Below, piece after piece: positions 1 to 12,700 of a stretch of 64,000 bases of DNA. The notes beneath the pieces were generated by a model, which searched no databases, was not told the origin of the DNA, and was given only the letters and a program-made list of their open reading frames with translations. The stretch's first letter is position 1, and each line of letters begins with the position of its first letter. Made by a program: the position numbers and the translations under genes. This stretch comes from Setophaga petechia (Eukaryota; Chordata; Aves; Passeriformes; Parulidae), in contig JANCRA010000040.1 in assembly GCA_024362935.1 (NCBI GenBank), positions 2,604,001 to 2,668,000 on the forward strand, written 5' to 3'.

Positions 1-34
1 AGATCTTCTTGGCCTGGAGGTTGTACCGAGAACA

Positions 35-185
35 TTACTTTCAGCAGCCCTTGGTAGATCTGTCCTTTATGAACGTGTCTGAACTATTGGCCTCCAATAT
101 CCATGCCACCAAGTCCCACAATTTAATTATGTGTTGGATGAAAAAGTACACCTACTTGTTTGTATTAAAGTTCAGACTGGGTACT
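35..185 (-). mobile_element. Ancient amniote-type CR1 LINE 3'UTR remnant
   Basis: This stretch resembles the antisense 3'UTR of an old CR1 subfamily that I know from turtle, crocodilian and bird genomes. Its landmarks are a 'ttggcctccaa' word, a 'tcccacaatttaattatg' stretch and 'gatgaaaaagtac' followed by 'tgtttgtattaaa'. These occur in the order and spacing I remember for the family. The match is heavily diverged and fades after about 185. The left boundary may lie outside the window. There is no open frame of interest, and the small ORF across it is incidental. The alignment is recalled, not computed, so the subfamily name is left open. Confidence 0.55.
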
Positions 186-189
186 GGCA

Positions 190-1855
190 TATCACAGATC
201 AAATAGAGTAAAAGCTAAAAGAACAAATGAGATTTTCAGAGCTGTTATTTGCACTCACATTCTTAAAATATGACCCAATTTCTTTCTGCATCTGTTGACT
301 AAGTTAATACTGAGGTTGTGAGACAAAAATGGCTCTTGTCTATTTGAGTGTCCAGAGACCAAAGCCTGTGCAGGGCCTCAAAACCCCAGACGCTGCAGTC
401 CTGCCCTTGGAGACGTTTGGGTGCAGGGGACAAGGATGAGGCCAAAGCAGAGCACTCTCCAGATCCCAATGGGAGGAGGGGCAGATGCTGCTTGTCTTTG
501 GTCCCCATGATCTCCCCATTTAAGTTTGAATCAGTTTTCTCCCACAACAGTATAAAGCAACCATCTTCTTCCAGTTGAGGGCACCAAGTCCATCCTGAAA
601 GGTTATGGGCCACTCTTGCTGCTACAGTAATTTCCAGCCCCCAGCTTCCTCTGACAATGTGTCCTAAACCTCTCATGGTACTGGTGGAAACTCCGAATAG
701 GAACATGATTGATAGCCTGAATGAGCTTCCCATGGAGAATGCACAAGCCTGCAGACAGGGCAGTGCTGCCTCCAGCTCTGCTGCTGGCTCAAGCCCCAGA
801 GAGAAACATCTACCTGGCTCTGCCCAGCCTTCTGGGCTGTGCAAAACCCCAGGCCAGCCAGGATGCCCACCCTCCTGGAACACAATGGGAGTTTGGGTCA
901 CTACATGGCGTAACACTGCAACAACTACACATGGGGAAGCTGAAGGGAGACATGTATTAGACCATGTCAGCAGCACAGTGCTTTAAAAGTTGGGGTTTCT
1001 TGGGGAGGGATCCAGTTCATCCAGTTCAGCAGGGGTAAGGGGGGAGAGTGGAGGAGGAAGGAGAGCATGCTGTCAGGAAAAGATAGCTTACCTCTAAGCC
1101 TCTTTCATTGAAAAACAGCAAATGGCACTCTGCCTGTCAGACAGAAACTGAAATAAACTCTGCAAGATAGAGAGATTCCTGGCATGGCTGAGCTCTGCAG
1201 GAGCACGTACCTCGGTCATCTTTCCAGATCTGTTGCCATAGGTTTACAACCAGAATATAGAATTGCCTGAAAAGCAGCATTCCAAGGAAACAGAGTTAAA
1301 ACAGCTCAAATGTGACAGGCCTAGCCCTACCCTGCAGAAGGTATTGGCAAAAATACCTCTTGATTTCTTCTTTGTGGTTTTCATATTATAATGTCCTGTT
1401 TTGCCCTTGAGTACCTGTTGGTATCCCCTGTAAGGGGTGGGTAGCAGGGCCCAGTGCCCAGGAGAGGTACACACTGGCACAGTGAGTCAGAGGACCCTCC
1501 CAATGTGCCCAGAACCCACCACTGGGACAAGCTAATGTTGGCTGGATTCAAGCAGTGGGCTGGGTAGCAGGAGGTGGTAACACCCACGAGGGGCAGAACA
1601 GGGAGAGTATGACCAAATAAAGGCTCAAGAGATTGAGAAATGAGAAGACACCGAGAGAAGGATGGAAGAATGAAGAGGTGAGACAGCAGCAGAGACTGTG
1701 TGGTGGTGGCCTCTGATGAGGATGTGAAGAGACATTTTCAAATGGTTATTGAGAAATGTTTGGAAGTAGAAAGTTGGGTTTTCCATTTCAAGTGTAATTT
1801 GAAATACTTTGTTTGACTTTCAAGACCTTCTTCTTCATGGCTTCATCAAGGCTGG
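190..1855. other. Unique non-coding DNA, no gene recognised
   Basis: I see no repeat family or conserved protein here. The minus strand carries a 225-codon open frame (299-976), one of the two longest in the window. Its translation is rich in Ser, Leu, Gly and Cys, has no domain I recognise, and lies in a locally G/C-richer block where stop codons are rarer. Around 1600-1750 the plus strand is purine-rich with repeated 'gaga' words but no regular period. No promoter, polyadenylation or splice arrangement ties the open frame to a gene. Confidence 0.5.
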
Positions 1856-2131
1856 GACCTGCCTGACCAGCTGTGGGAAATAGTGGCCTTCTATGATAGA
1901 ATGATTACAGTAGTGGACAAGGAAAGGGCCAGAGATGTCATCTACCTGGACCTCTGCACAGCCTTTGACACAGTCCCCCACAACATCCTCTCTCTAAACT
2001 GGAGAAGAAGGATCTGATTGGTGGACTGTACAGTGGAAGAATTGTGTGGATGGTCACATCCAGAGGACAGTAGTCAAGACCTCAGAGTCCCAATGGACAG
2101 CAGTGTCTCTCCAGGGAGTTTGGACCTCCAA
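1856..2131 (+). mobile_element. CR1 LINE reverse-transcriptase fragment (pseudogene)
   Basis: The plus strand encodes part of the CR1 ORF2 reverse transcriptase. About 1892-2014 reads as the segment leading into RT motif A, including YLDLCTAFDTVPHN at about 1943-1984. This corresponds to the family's YLDF.KAFDTVPHN, and the aspartate encoded at 1949-1951 is the expected first catalytic Asp. The frame is broken by a TGA at 2015-2017. DNA-level similarity continues to about 2131 ('ggatggtcacatccagagg'), so the copy is interrupted, not just short. It lacks both ends of a full CR1 (endonuclease, most of the RT, 3'UTR) and cannot be active. Identification as avian CR1 is firm; the subfamily is not assigned. 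Confidence 0.88.
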
Positions 2132-5100
2132 GTTGATTTGCCAAGGTGCATACTGAAATAATTTTTTCCTTTGGCTGAGTCCAGTCCTTGAAATATCTTC
2201 CACATTATTTAGTACAGTCCTGTAAAAGCTCCCTAGCATTTGGAGGGAAGCTGTATTTATGCTGGTATGCTTCAGCAAATAAATATAATCATGATCAATA
2301 TTAAAGAAATAACTTTGCAGGGTGCCTTGATGCAAGTTTTTTCCATTGAGGTAGTCTGCACAAGTTATTCAGATGTACATATATTTGAGATTTTGATCTT
2401 TGGTACTGGTTCGAGACAAAACAGTTTTACAGTGTTTTAGTAATTTCTGCAGCAAAAGAAACACTGTTCTTTCCAAGTCTACCTTGACTTGGCTGCAATA
2501 TCCTGAGGCGAATGCTGTTTGTGCCTGTTAGTAATTGCAGTTGTTCTGCTAATTGCAGATGGAGCACTTATCAATACAACGGCTTTGTGAGTTTTAATTC
2601 TGCTAAGCTTATTGACAGAATGGAATCTCTAAGCTCTTCAGGCTGCTCAGCCATTGTGAAAAATCAATTCCTTTGAAAAACATCCATCTTCTTTATTCCA
2701 ATCAACTTCCATTGCTCCTGGAGTTGCAGGAATGGTCCATTAGCCATCCAGCCCAGCGGAGCCCAGCAGGGAGTGCTGATACCTCTGGGAGTACATAACC
2801 CATTTTGGAGTGATGCCTGGCCTGCCAGGGCACAGGAATTGTTGGCTCTGACAATACACAGGAAGGTGCATTTGGGACCATGTGCTCTGCACCACTCATT
2901 ACTGACCTGTGATTCGTCCTGTCCTGCTCTGAAAGAACATCTGACCTTTCTGTCTTTATTTTCTTCTTGCCATATCCTTGCAGAGACTGCTTTAAAGGGC
3001 ACCAAGCAAACTGAGTGCTGCAATACCAGCAGCCCAAGTCACGCTTTCTAAATTTCCCTTCCTTGCAGCCATGTATGTCACTGTGTTGGGTGATTTCATT
3101 TCAGTAGCACCTTGAGTTTTCCTTGGGGACTGCAGGTAATCCTGATGCCTCAGGGAGCCTGGGCAGCTCATGCTGCTCCTGCCAGCAACTCTGCTGCTAC
3201 ATTTTATCATTTTATTGCTGCAGCCTCTGGAGGTAATGGCTTTATGAAAGTTGTATTACTTTTCTGCTCTGGAATGCAGTGAGCAGGAAGGATCTGTGTA
3301 ATCTTAAAGGAGATGCTTTCCCTTTCAGGATGGGACAGATTAGGATTGCCTATTTTTGCTATCATAAATCCTAGCAGAAGGCTTGAGTGTGGCAGTCCTC
3401 CCTGTGTCCCCTCCTTGTACTCACCACCCTGCAGAGTGGCTGTGAGCTGTCTCTGTCCCTGCTTCAAATTCCCTATTTGTGAGTGGGGATTATTGTCCTG
3501 AAGAACATTGGGATTTACTGGTGAAAATGCAATTTAAGCCCTGCAGTGTGCTAAGGACCCTGCCTGTTCCCATGCTTCCAACTTCATTAGAAAGCTCTGA
3601 AAACTGCATTTATCATCTGTATTTCAACAATATGACGAGCTTCTCCAAAGCAAAGAACCCTTTATCCCATGTGTTATTTGAGCATGATCTGCCTCCTACA
3701 AAGTCCAGGAATCTCTTCAGTTTTGACTGCAATACATCACTTTGAGCCATTTGCAGATCTTTCCCCGTGCTTCTGTTCCTCCCTGCAGCCACCAAGGAGT
3801 CCGCACAGCTCAGAAAGCCTCTGAAGGGACATGAAGTGTTCTGTCTGGTGTTGCATGGACCCTGTCACCGGTGCCTGGGTGGATTGCTGCTCCAAACCGG
3901 GTATTGAGGGAAAGCCATAATGCTAGGATGTGGAGGATGCCTTTGAGCAAGGACCACTGCATGTGGTGCCCTGGAAGATGACATGTACCCTGCTTGTCCC
4001 TGGCATCCATGCTGAGACACCAGAGGGGTCCCACATCCAGTCCATGCCTGGCATGTGTCACAGGGCAGGACAGAAGCCACAGAAGCAGCGAGGGAGCACA
4101 ATGCAGGAAGGAGTTAGGTCCATTGTTTGGATTTTCACTAGAGGGTCAGTCACTATCAAGACATTTGATAGGCTCAGCAACAGGTCAGAGACTGAGCTAC
4201 CATAGCAGGATATGGTGGATGAGCCTCCTTCCCAAGCTGGAATACAGGCAGAGCTGCTGACCCTGTGAGAGCAAGCACAAGACAGATCCCAAATGCAAGA
4301 TATGAGACCAAGAAGCAAGAGATTTGCATTCTGATACTTCCCCACTCACCAAGGGTAGCTGGAACCAGTTTCCATGCCCAGACAGGAGGCAGGACTTTTA
4401 GTGATCAGCCTTTCTGGTCCTTGGTGATCCCTGAGTCATTACCACTTGGGCAAAACCTGGGCAAATTCATGGGCCAATTTGAGAAGCTCAGCTAGTCCTG
4501 ATGGAGCTGGGAGATCCACTCTGGTACAGCAATCTGTCCAGCTGAGCTTAATGAGAAGTCTTGCAGCCTTTGTTTCAACCTTGACACTGCTGGTGCTCCT
4601 CAGTGGATGGAAATCCCAATCCAAAGGTCAGAGAAATCAGTCACGAAATTTTCATTGGTTCTGAAGAACTTCAGACCTAAAAGGATTGTTTCATGGTCCA
4701 TTTTCTGTCCTCCCTCCCCCTGCTCGCAGTATATCTTGTCCCTTAGTAATGCTGATAACATGGTTTTGGCAACTGTTGACTGACCATATTCCCAGTTCTG
4801 GGAAGAAGCCAATAATGACAGGTCTCTAGGGTGCATCTAACCTTACTTTAAATCTCCTCAGCCTCCTCCTTGTTCGACTTCCTGCCTCTTGTCCTCCTGA
4901 ACCCAGTGCTTTTTACATCTCGTGGAGGCAAGTTGGCTCTAAACACACCCAAAATGTAGCAGCAAGCAGGTTCTGCCCATACCTTTGCACAACAAAGGAG
5001 AGTGAAGAGAGCAGGAAACAAAATTGAAAAGCAATCTGGAAGGGGGAAGCAATCTGGAAGGAATCTACATGGGAATATATTGTGCTTTGGAGGTGTACTT

Positions 5101-6363
5101 TATTTTTTACTTGTTTGTTTTGTAGCTTTACAGATCCTTTCCTTGAAGCTTGTCACAGGAGGTACGGTTTGCTCTTGGCAGCAGGGTAGGAGACTGTGGG
5201 GATGAATTCCCACTAAGTGCCCAAGAAGTGCTCAGACTCAGTCTTCGTGCCCACAAATAGACGTACAGACCATTTTATGCACAATGAAAGAAGCTGCACC
5301 AAGAACTACAATGCCTAACCTAGTTTTTATTCATACTATTTTGATCAAGGCCTCTAAAAGGTTTCTGGCTCTTTTAAAACTAAGGCAAATGTGGATAGAT
5401 GCCCAGACGCTGTCCTGCTGACAGTGCACTTCTCTGACATGTGTACCATGTGCTGCTGAAGCGCTGATAGTGGTTTCTCACAATCCTGGTCTGCAATCTA
5501 TTAGACAGCACTTACTGCTATGTTTCGATGTATCTGCCGATCCAAGGCTGAGCAGACCATAAAAAATTATGAAATATTTGGCTACATGGCAAAGATCCTT
5601 TTAACCATCAATGTGCGTGTATTGCACTGTGCATGGATATAAATAATACACACACACAAAATCAGTGGCAGTGATCCTGTTAAACTGATTGTGTACCTTT
5701 GATCACCGCTGCTCTGCTCAGCCACACTATTTCATCTCCTAAGGGTGCTTCTTCTCTCACTCCTAAACCTCCCATGAGGCTGTCAGCAGGAGACATCATT
5801 GACGTAAATCAAATCAACTTGATACAAAAATGCTTCACTCCTTAACCCCCACTGGGAAATTCCTCTCCCACCCACCCCATATAATTTCACATAGAAAAGC
5901 AGGCTAGACAATATTACGAGTTCTAGACCAAAAATGAGATTGAGGTCCAATTTTTGTTTGATCATGTAGGACAGAAAAAAGGGAATTTTTTATGACAGGA
6001 AAATGTAAATTCTCAGCCTTCTTCAAGGACCACTGACATCATCTTTGACTGTCAAATTGAAACACAGCAGACCTTAAAGTCATGATGTTTTCAGCTCCAG
6101 CAAATGTAATTTACATGATTACTAGAGATGTTGAAAATTCATTAATTGGATGTTTTACTCTGTTTTAGTTCCTGGGCAGTTGAACTTACACAAAGAAAGA
6201 TTTGACTTAACAAAAAAGGGCCTGTAAGGAATATTTTGTGTTAATATTACCTTCTCCAATTGCATGAAGGATTTTCTTTTTGAAGGAAGATGCACAAAAT
6301 GCATGTTAAGACTTGAGTGACACAAATCAGTTTGTTCTCTTTTAGGTTTCCTTCCACAATTAG
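2132..6363. other. Unique non-coding DNA with one CNE-like block
   Basis: No gene or transposon is recognised. At about 2460-2680 there is an A/T-rich block with two copies of TAATTGCAG (2532-2540 and 2550-2558), 18 bp apart, resembling a homeodomain-bound conserved non-coding element. A short CA run sits at 5648-5658. Open frames at 2664-3023 (minus), 3479-3745 (plus) and 4058-4345 (minus) overlap one another on both strands and show no recognisable domain, so I treat them as chance. The interval 4400-4850 has overlapping short frames but no identifiable pseudogene. Confidence 0.5.
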
Positions 6364-6755
6364 TTTATCATAAAATCATTAATGTTGGAAAATACTACTA
6401 AGTCCATCAAGTCCAACCATTAACCCAGCACCACTGTGTTCACCACTAAACCATGCCCCCAAGTGCCACATCCACGCAACTTTTGAATACTTCCATGTGT
6501 GGCAATTCCACCACTTATCTAAGCAGAGTATTTCCATGTCTGACCATCCTTTCAGTGAAGAAGTTTTTCCTAATATCTAATCTAAGCCCCCCCTGGCACA
6601 ACTTGAGGCCATTTCCTGTTGGCCTCTCACATTATTACCTGGGAGAAGAGACTGACCCATCTTTCCTTTCAGGCAGTTGCAGAGAGCAATAAGGTTTCCC
6701 CTGAGCCTCCTTTTCTCCAGGCTAAACACCCCCAGCTGCTCCTCGTAGGAGTGGT
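6364..6755 (-). mobile_element. CR1 LINE 3' end, antisense, 5'-truncated
   Basis: This is the reverse complement of a CR1 3'UTR. It begins at the element's 3' terminus with a degenerate 'tcataaaatcattaatg', then 'ccatcaagtccaaccat', 'accactaaaccatg' and 'ccttttctccaggctaaac', all hallmarks of avian CR1. The order is collinear with the family consensus as I know it, and most indels are small. The element stops near 6755, just after 'gctcctcgtagga', which is typical 5' truncation. No coding part of ORF2 is included. CR1 retroposition normally leaves no target-site duplication, and none is visible. The open frames overlying this interval are repeat-derived and not genes. Confidence 0.9.
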
Positions 6756-9700
6756 CTTGGTTGTTGTGTTAACCAAGAGTTTACAGAGATTTATAGAGAC
6801 TTTGGATCCAAGAATTGCTCCGCCATGTACGATACATGGCACCAAACATTTGCGCAGTATAATCTTTACGCTGTGCCTCATGCTGCAGGTGGAGTGGATT
6901 TCAAGTAGGGTCTGAGCACAGGTTTGAAAGGCTCCTCAGAGTTGTGTTCTCAGCATTACCCACTTTTAACCCCCATAATTTAGAAAGCAGTTCATCTAAA
7001 CACCAAAAAGCCTCCTGAACAAAGATCCATTAAGCTTGGCAGACCCTTCTGGCTTATGTTTCTCTAGAAGTGTGCTTGCAAGGACTGAGATGATGTCAAT
7101 GTGGTAATGGCCTTTCCTATTTCAACCAGCACTCAGACAGGGCTGCAGAAATGATGTTAATATTGTGTCTGCTTCATTAGTTCACCTACTGGCAGTTGCC
7201 TTGCTGAGATCACTGTTTTTTCCCTTTCTGTATTTATAGCTTTGTGTGCAACTTTCAGCATACAGATTATCAGAGTCCAAATCACCACGTTTTGTAGTTC
7301 ATCAAGACCTTGTTTTGCTAATCATGAAAAAATAGTCTCAAGCAACAGGGCAGGAGGGAAATTTTATTTCTCCCTTTCTCTTCCATAAATTTGTGTATGT
7401 GGTTCAAGGATTTAGACACACACACAGTAGCTTAGAAAATAACTAGTGCAAATGTAATTTCCAGCATGAAGCTGCTATCATGTAAGATCTTTAGAAATGT
7501 TTAAAGCCAAAATAGGCTCAACTTATTATTAGCTAGAGAGGTAACTCAGGAAAGGAGAATTACTGTTTACAGATGGACATGCTGTTTACATGGAGCCTAT
7601 GCCTGGGTTCAGGACTGGTGACCAAGTTCTCTTCATCCTTCCTCCACATCGACACCAGCGGGTGTTTGGCAGACAGAGTTCAATCTGCTGGTTATTCTTG
7701 AGTATCTGCTGTTTTAAAGCATTAAAATCAGGAGACAAGTGATCTTGCATTAATATCAACCACTGCCTTTTAAGAGAAAGTCTGATTTTTAAAGCAGAAG
7801 ATGAAGCTTGCAATCAAAGTGAGCTCTAAAATCTTGGATGCCAGCAAGTAAATGAAGAAAGACATACATTTCCTATTAAAAATAATGGAATGATATAACT
7901 CTTGGCTGAGGGCCATTTACTGCTGTCAGCATTATTTCTGTGTGCTAGGGCCAGGACTGAATGCACAGGGCATGTCTGTGCTACGGAACGAACCAGTGAG
8001 GGCTTCAGCTGTGTGCCAGCTCAGCACGCCCAGCCCAGCCCTGGATGGAGTTCTGGGTGATCTGGATGATGACTGGCTGTGCTAATGGATGGCTCCTGGG
8101 CCACTATGGCACTGCCATGCCTGCACCCTTCCCTCAAATCACGCTGGGCATGGCTCAGAGGCATCTGGAGCACTGGCAAGTCTCTGCATGAAGGCCCATC
8201 ATGAAATGAAGGAATCTACTAGAGGGTTCCTTTTCCATTTTGTTTTGACGGAGGGTTATTTCTTGTATGTTGGTGCTCTTAAGAGAGGGCTTTGGCTGAA
8301 GCACAGAAATGTGTATTTCCCCGAATGCTTGTCTTTTGTTTAGTAGTTTCCTTTTTTCATAACTTCTTTATAAGATGCTTGGATCCATTTTTGTGTGGTC
8401 AGCAAATAATTCCCACCAGCTGAAAAGGAAGAAAGTTTCAAATGTCAACTCCTATTTGACTGACTTTGCTGATTGTTGGACAATATGAAATTGTTCTGTC
8501 AATGTGAGGCGAGTTCTCAGACAAGAAGACATGGATAGGAATTGAGGAAAATTCAGTTGTACAAAAGGTTTTGTGTGTAATGTTCAAGATTAGATGTATA
8601 TTGTGAGGGTGGTGTACTGTAAGACAAGTAATGCCAAAAAAGATGCCTAAAGCAGATGGGATTGATCACCTTCTGATTTTACTTCTTGTTCCTCATCAGT
8701 GGCCAGAAGACCTAGACAACTACCTTACACTGAGTACTAAGTCATCATTAGGTTACCTGAAACCAGCATTTTGGGCCATTTGAGACCCTTGAGGGCACGT
8801 GAGACACCTGTATGAGGCTGGTGGATATGAGGGCCCCAATGAGTGATGGCTGGAAGGCAGGCAAGACAGTCAGGGGTACATCACATGGCACAAGATATTT
8901 GTGATGGGCAATGACATTCAGCCTCGAGGATGGGGTGCAGCTACCGATTCAGACACCTGCTTTTAGATATTGACTACATGAGTTGGGTGTCCAAACTCTC
9001 AATGTAATCAGGGCAGACCTAATCCATGTAATCAATGGAACCTAGAGAGAGATTCAGGTGGGTACATACAGATAGTTACTTACAGGAAACATGAATTAGT
9101 CTCTAGTCTCCATTGGCTCAGGTAAGATTTGGTTGTCTACTCGTGACACGCTGTGCTACATGAGATGATTTGCAGGATCAAGATACCCATATAGGGTGGG
9201 TAGGTTGGAGCTTGACCTGAGACCTTCTGGAGACTAAGAGGGAGGATAGGCAGGATACCCTGGGACATACCAAATACCTGCACCATGTGAATCAAGTCTC
9301 CAGATCTCCATGGGTACGAAGGAATTTTGACACACATCTCACGCATGCACCTTATGTGGCAGACATCCTCATAAAGCTGTCTCAATCTGCAACTCCTCTC
9401 ACTTCTAACTTTCAGATGGAAAAAAATAAGAAATTTATTCCTTTTAAAATAGATCCTTACCCTTAAGACCCCATGTTAGTTCATAGGATCCCTTGAATTT
9501 CTAACTTCTCATTCTTTTAAGGGCTTTGAGAAGGAAGAGAGTTACTATGTTATCATCCAGGTCTTAGGAGCTAGCTGCAATTTAGGATACACTTACAAAC
9601 TCAGTGCTCACATAACTGGAGAACACTTATCTGTTGGTTTTTATCAATCAAGAGTCTGCAAGTTTAGAAATTACATCAAGCGCCTGATCTCTTGCATAAC

Positions 9701-12700
9701 ACAGGGCATATTATAAGTTCTAGTCACCTACTGAAGCCAGAACATTTAAATCTGCGACTTCCATGAATCAACCAGAACTAAGGCATGACTTCTGTGGAAA
9801 AACATGAGCCCTGAGTTTAAACTTTCCTTTGATAAAGAATTCTCCACAAGACATGGTGACCTAATCTGTTGATTAACCCTTTCACATTAAATCCTTCTAC
9901 TCTGGGTGTGCCAAATGCCAGCTTATAGACATTGTATCGTATTGTAGGTTTGCCCATGACAGTGGCCAACACTTTGTTGTCTCAATACCTGCATGAGGCA
10001 CTCAGCATTTTTATGTCTGTTCAATCACTTTGGCTTAATTTGCTTTTAGCTGCAAGTATTTATTTACCCACACGTGGCCTTAATAATTGTTTTCCTTAGC
10101 ATTCCCTGCTTTTATATGAAACCAATAGTCTTTGTTGTTAGATATTTACTCTGTCAGTGATGTACTGTTCTCATTAGTTGCTACTGTGCATATATTTATG
10201 CTATCAACTTTATTAAATAATTATTTTTCCATGTCATTGTCAAAAAAGTTAAATAATAGTAAAGTCTCAGGGGATCTGGTCTGAGGATGTTTCCCTGGTT
10301 ACCCATGGATCTGAAATTTGTCATTGCTATCTGTTAACCCTTGTCCAACCATGTGCTGTTCTGTTTTTCCCATTTTTTGAGCCTGTGAGTGAAAGTGCCA
10401 CATGAAAGGCCATTCTGATGCTTTCTGGGAATCTCTTGGATGAGCATTACACCTTTATCAACTCAACCTGTGATTCCATCAATAAAAGCCAGCAAGTTAC
10501 ATCTTGTCACAATATTTTATGTACCAGTATCCTGAGAGAAGGAATCCCTTCTCTATCCAGTGGCTTTTCCTTTTCAAAAAGGACAGTCTGCTTCCTTTAC
10601 TTCAGGAGGAAGAACTCATAGAAGACAGCAGTGGCCCAACACCTTGTCCTGCACAAGTCGAATTGGGTGGCAGTGGAGAGCTTCATCCTTACAGGGCTTT
10701 GCTGGGGCTGCTTGCTCTCCCTCTTCCCAAGGAGTGCTGCTGGAACACGGCTCAGCTCAGCAGCTCAGGGGAACCACCCTGCCCATGGGAGCTGGACTGT
10801 GGGCACTGCTACAGCTCACTCAGCCCCAGTGCTGCGCTGTCCCCTTCTGTCAGGCAACCACAGCAAACACCCACCCACCTGCTGTACTCTGGGGCTGCAC
10901 TCAGCTAATTACTGCTTCAGCTGTCCTTTGGAAATGCAGAGCATTGTGAAGGCATGAGGTGTTGTCACCATTAAATCAGTGTTAGTCCACAGTTCTGCTT
11001 AAATTTACAGCTCTGTGCCACAAAGTGTGAAAAAGACCATCACAAGAGGAGCTGGACTCCAGAAATAAGCTCAGACTTTAGTAGCACTTTGGGCATGCCG
11101 TTTGAATAATTGCAGGATTATGGAAGATGTGGGACTGAAAGGTTAAAAAATATTCACATTATTATACTACCTTCCTGCACTGCTTCAGTTCACAGACAGC
11201 AAAATCACTGAAGTTGAGGGAATCATATCAAGCTTAATTTGACAGAGAGCATTAGTTAAAATAACAGTAATGTACCATATGCAGTAAATTACCAGGACCT
11301 GGAAGAAGGAAGGGAAAAATCAAAGGTATATATATTTATTGTTAGTGAAATTGATTATGGCATGCATAAAATTAATAGTCAGGTTTAAAATCCTGAAAAT
11401 GTAGTTTTGGTTCTGTGAGCCATCTGGGCAACTGGGTATTTAACAAATCACAGATAGTATCAGAATGCAGTGCTGTTACAGTCATCTGCTTGTGCTCACA
11501 TGGTTTTGTCATAAGGCTCCTGCTATTTTGTGAATCCTCGCTGGATCATTAGTGAATATCACTACCTTCAGTTTCTGTTTACTGCAGCTTCTGAATATTG
11601 TAAATTTTACAGGCTTAAAAGAATGATGCCAGAGGCTCTCAGAGTCTGGACTTGGTTAAAATTTGTGGTGCAGAGAAAAGAGAAAGGAGGTGGAGTGGAA
11701 ATGAAGATCTCCATCTGAGGTAAATTAAGATAGTGCTACTCCAATATATGGCAGCTCAAGACCACTTTAAGGAAAAAGCATATGCTGAGAGCTCAAGGAG
11801 GTTACCTCAGAGAGTCCCTGCTGAGTAGCCAGCCAGGTGGTATTTTAATCTTTTTGTTTTGTTTAGCTGAGAAACCTGAATTAAGTTCATGGTTGTATTC
11901 TGGTTTTGTTTCTTCCTCTCTACATGTGCTGATAGTGCAGTGGCAAGAAAAAGAAGTCTACTTGTAAACCAACTACTTGCTTTTTCCAGATAAAAGTTTA
12001 GGCTATCCCATTTGAGGTGGGGTAAGGTAAGAAAGGGTGATTCTGAGGCTGGTGATTTATTTCCTGACTTTAGAAGGAAAGAATTAATTGGCAAAGTTTA
12101 CAAGAATTTCAACTATTGCAAACCCTGGGATATCCTTACCTAGATTTTGGGTTTCAGTCTCTATGTCCTTTAAGGAAAAAACACTAAAATGTTAAAGTGG
12201 TCTGTGACCCCATATTCTGCCCTTCTTCTGGCTTCTTTCAAGTACTTTCACAATAAACTTCATGTTATGAAGAGCAAGTCATATTTTCCAATATTTTAAG
12301 ACAGTTTAGGGAAATGTCTCAGTTCTGGTATCACAGAATGTCAGCCTTCACCTTCCAAATGTGTGTGTTGGGGGCTTGGGTGGTTACAGCTTGGCAAGTA
12401 TTTGGTACTTGATGAATTTTGTGCATTTCTTGAACAGCTGTGCACTTCACCTCCTGTGCTACCATGAGGAACAGTCTCTTCAAACAACTAGCCTCAACAA
12501 GCATACCAAGGTGAGCTTGCTAGTCAGCATTCACAAACTCTTTCCTTATTCAGGATGAGGCCAGATTTAGTCCATCATCCCAGGGGATGCAGACTCAGGA
12601 AGACTACTGAGCATTTTCAGCAATTGCAGTAAGTATTTTCTTGAGGTCAGCAAATGCTCGTCTGAAAATGAGTTTTAGGATTACAGCTGGAACGCTTCAA

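Noticed and set aside
2400..2425. 'tggttcgagac' considered as a tRNA T-loop
   Set aside because: No matching acceptor, D or anticodon stems around it.
12325..12345. 'tatcacagaatg' resembling a CR1 terminus
   Set aside because: The following bases do not continue as CR1 3'UTR; too short to call.
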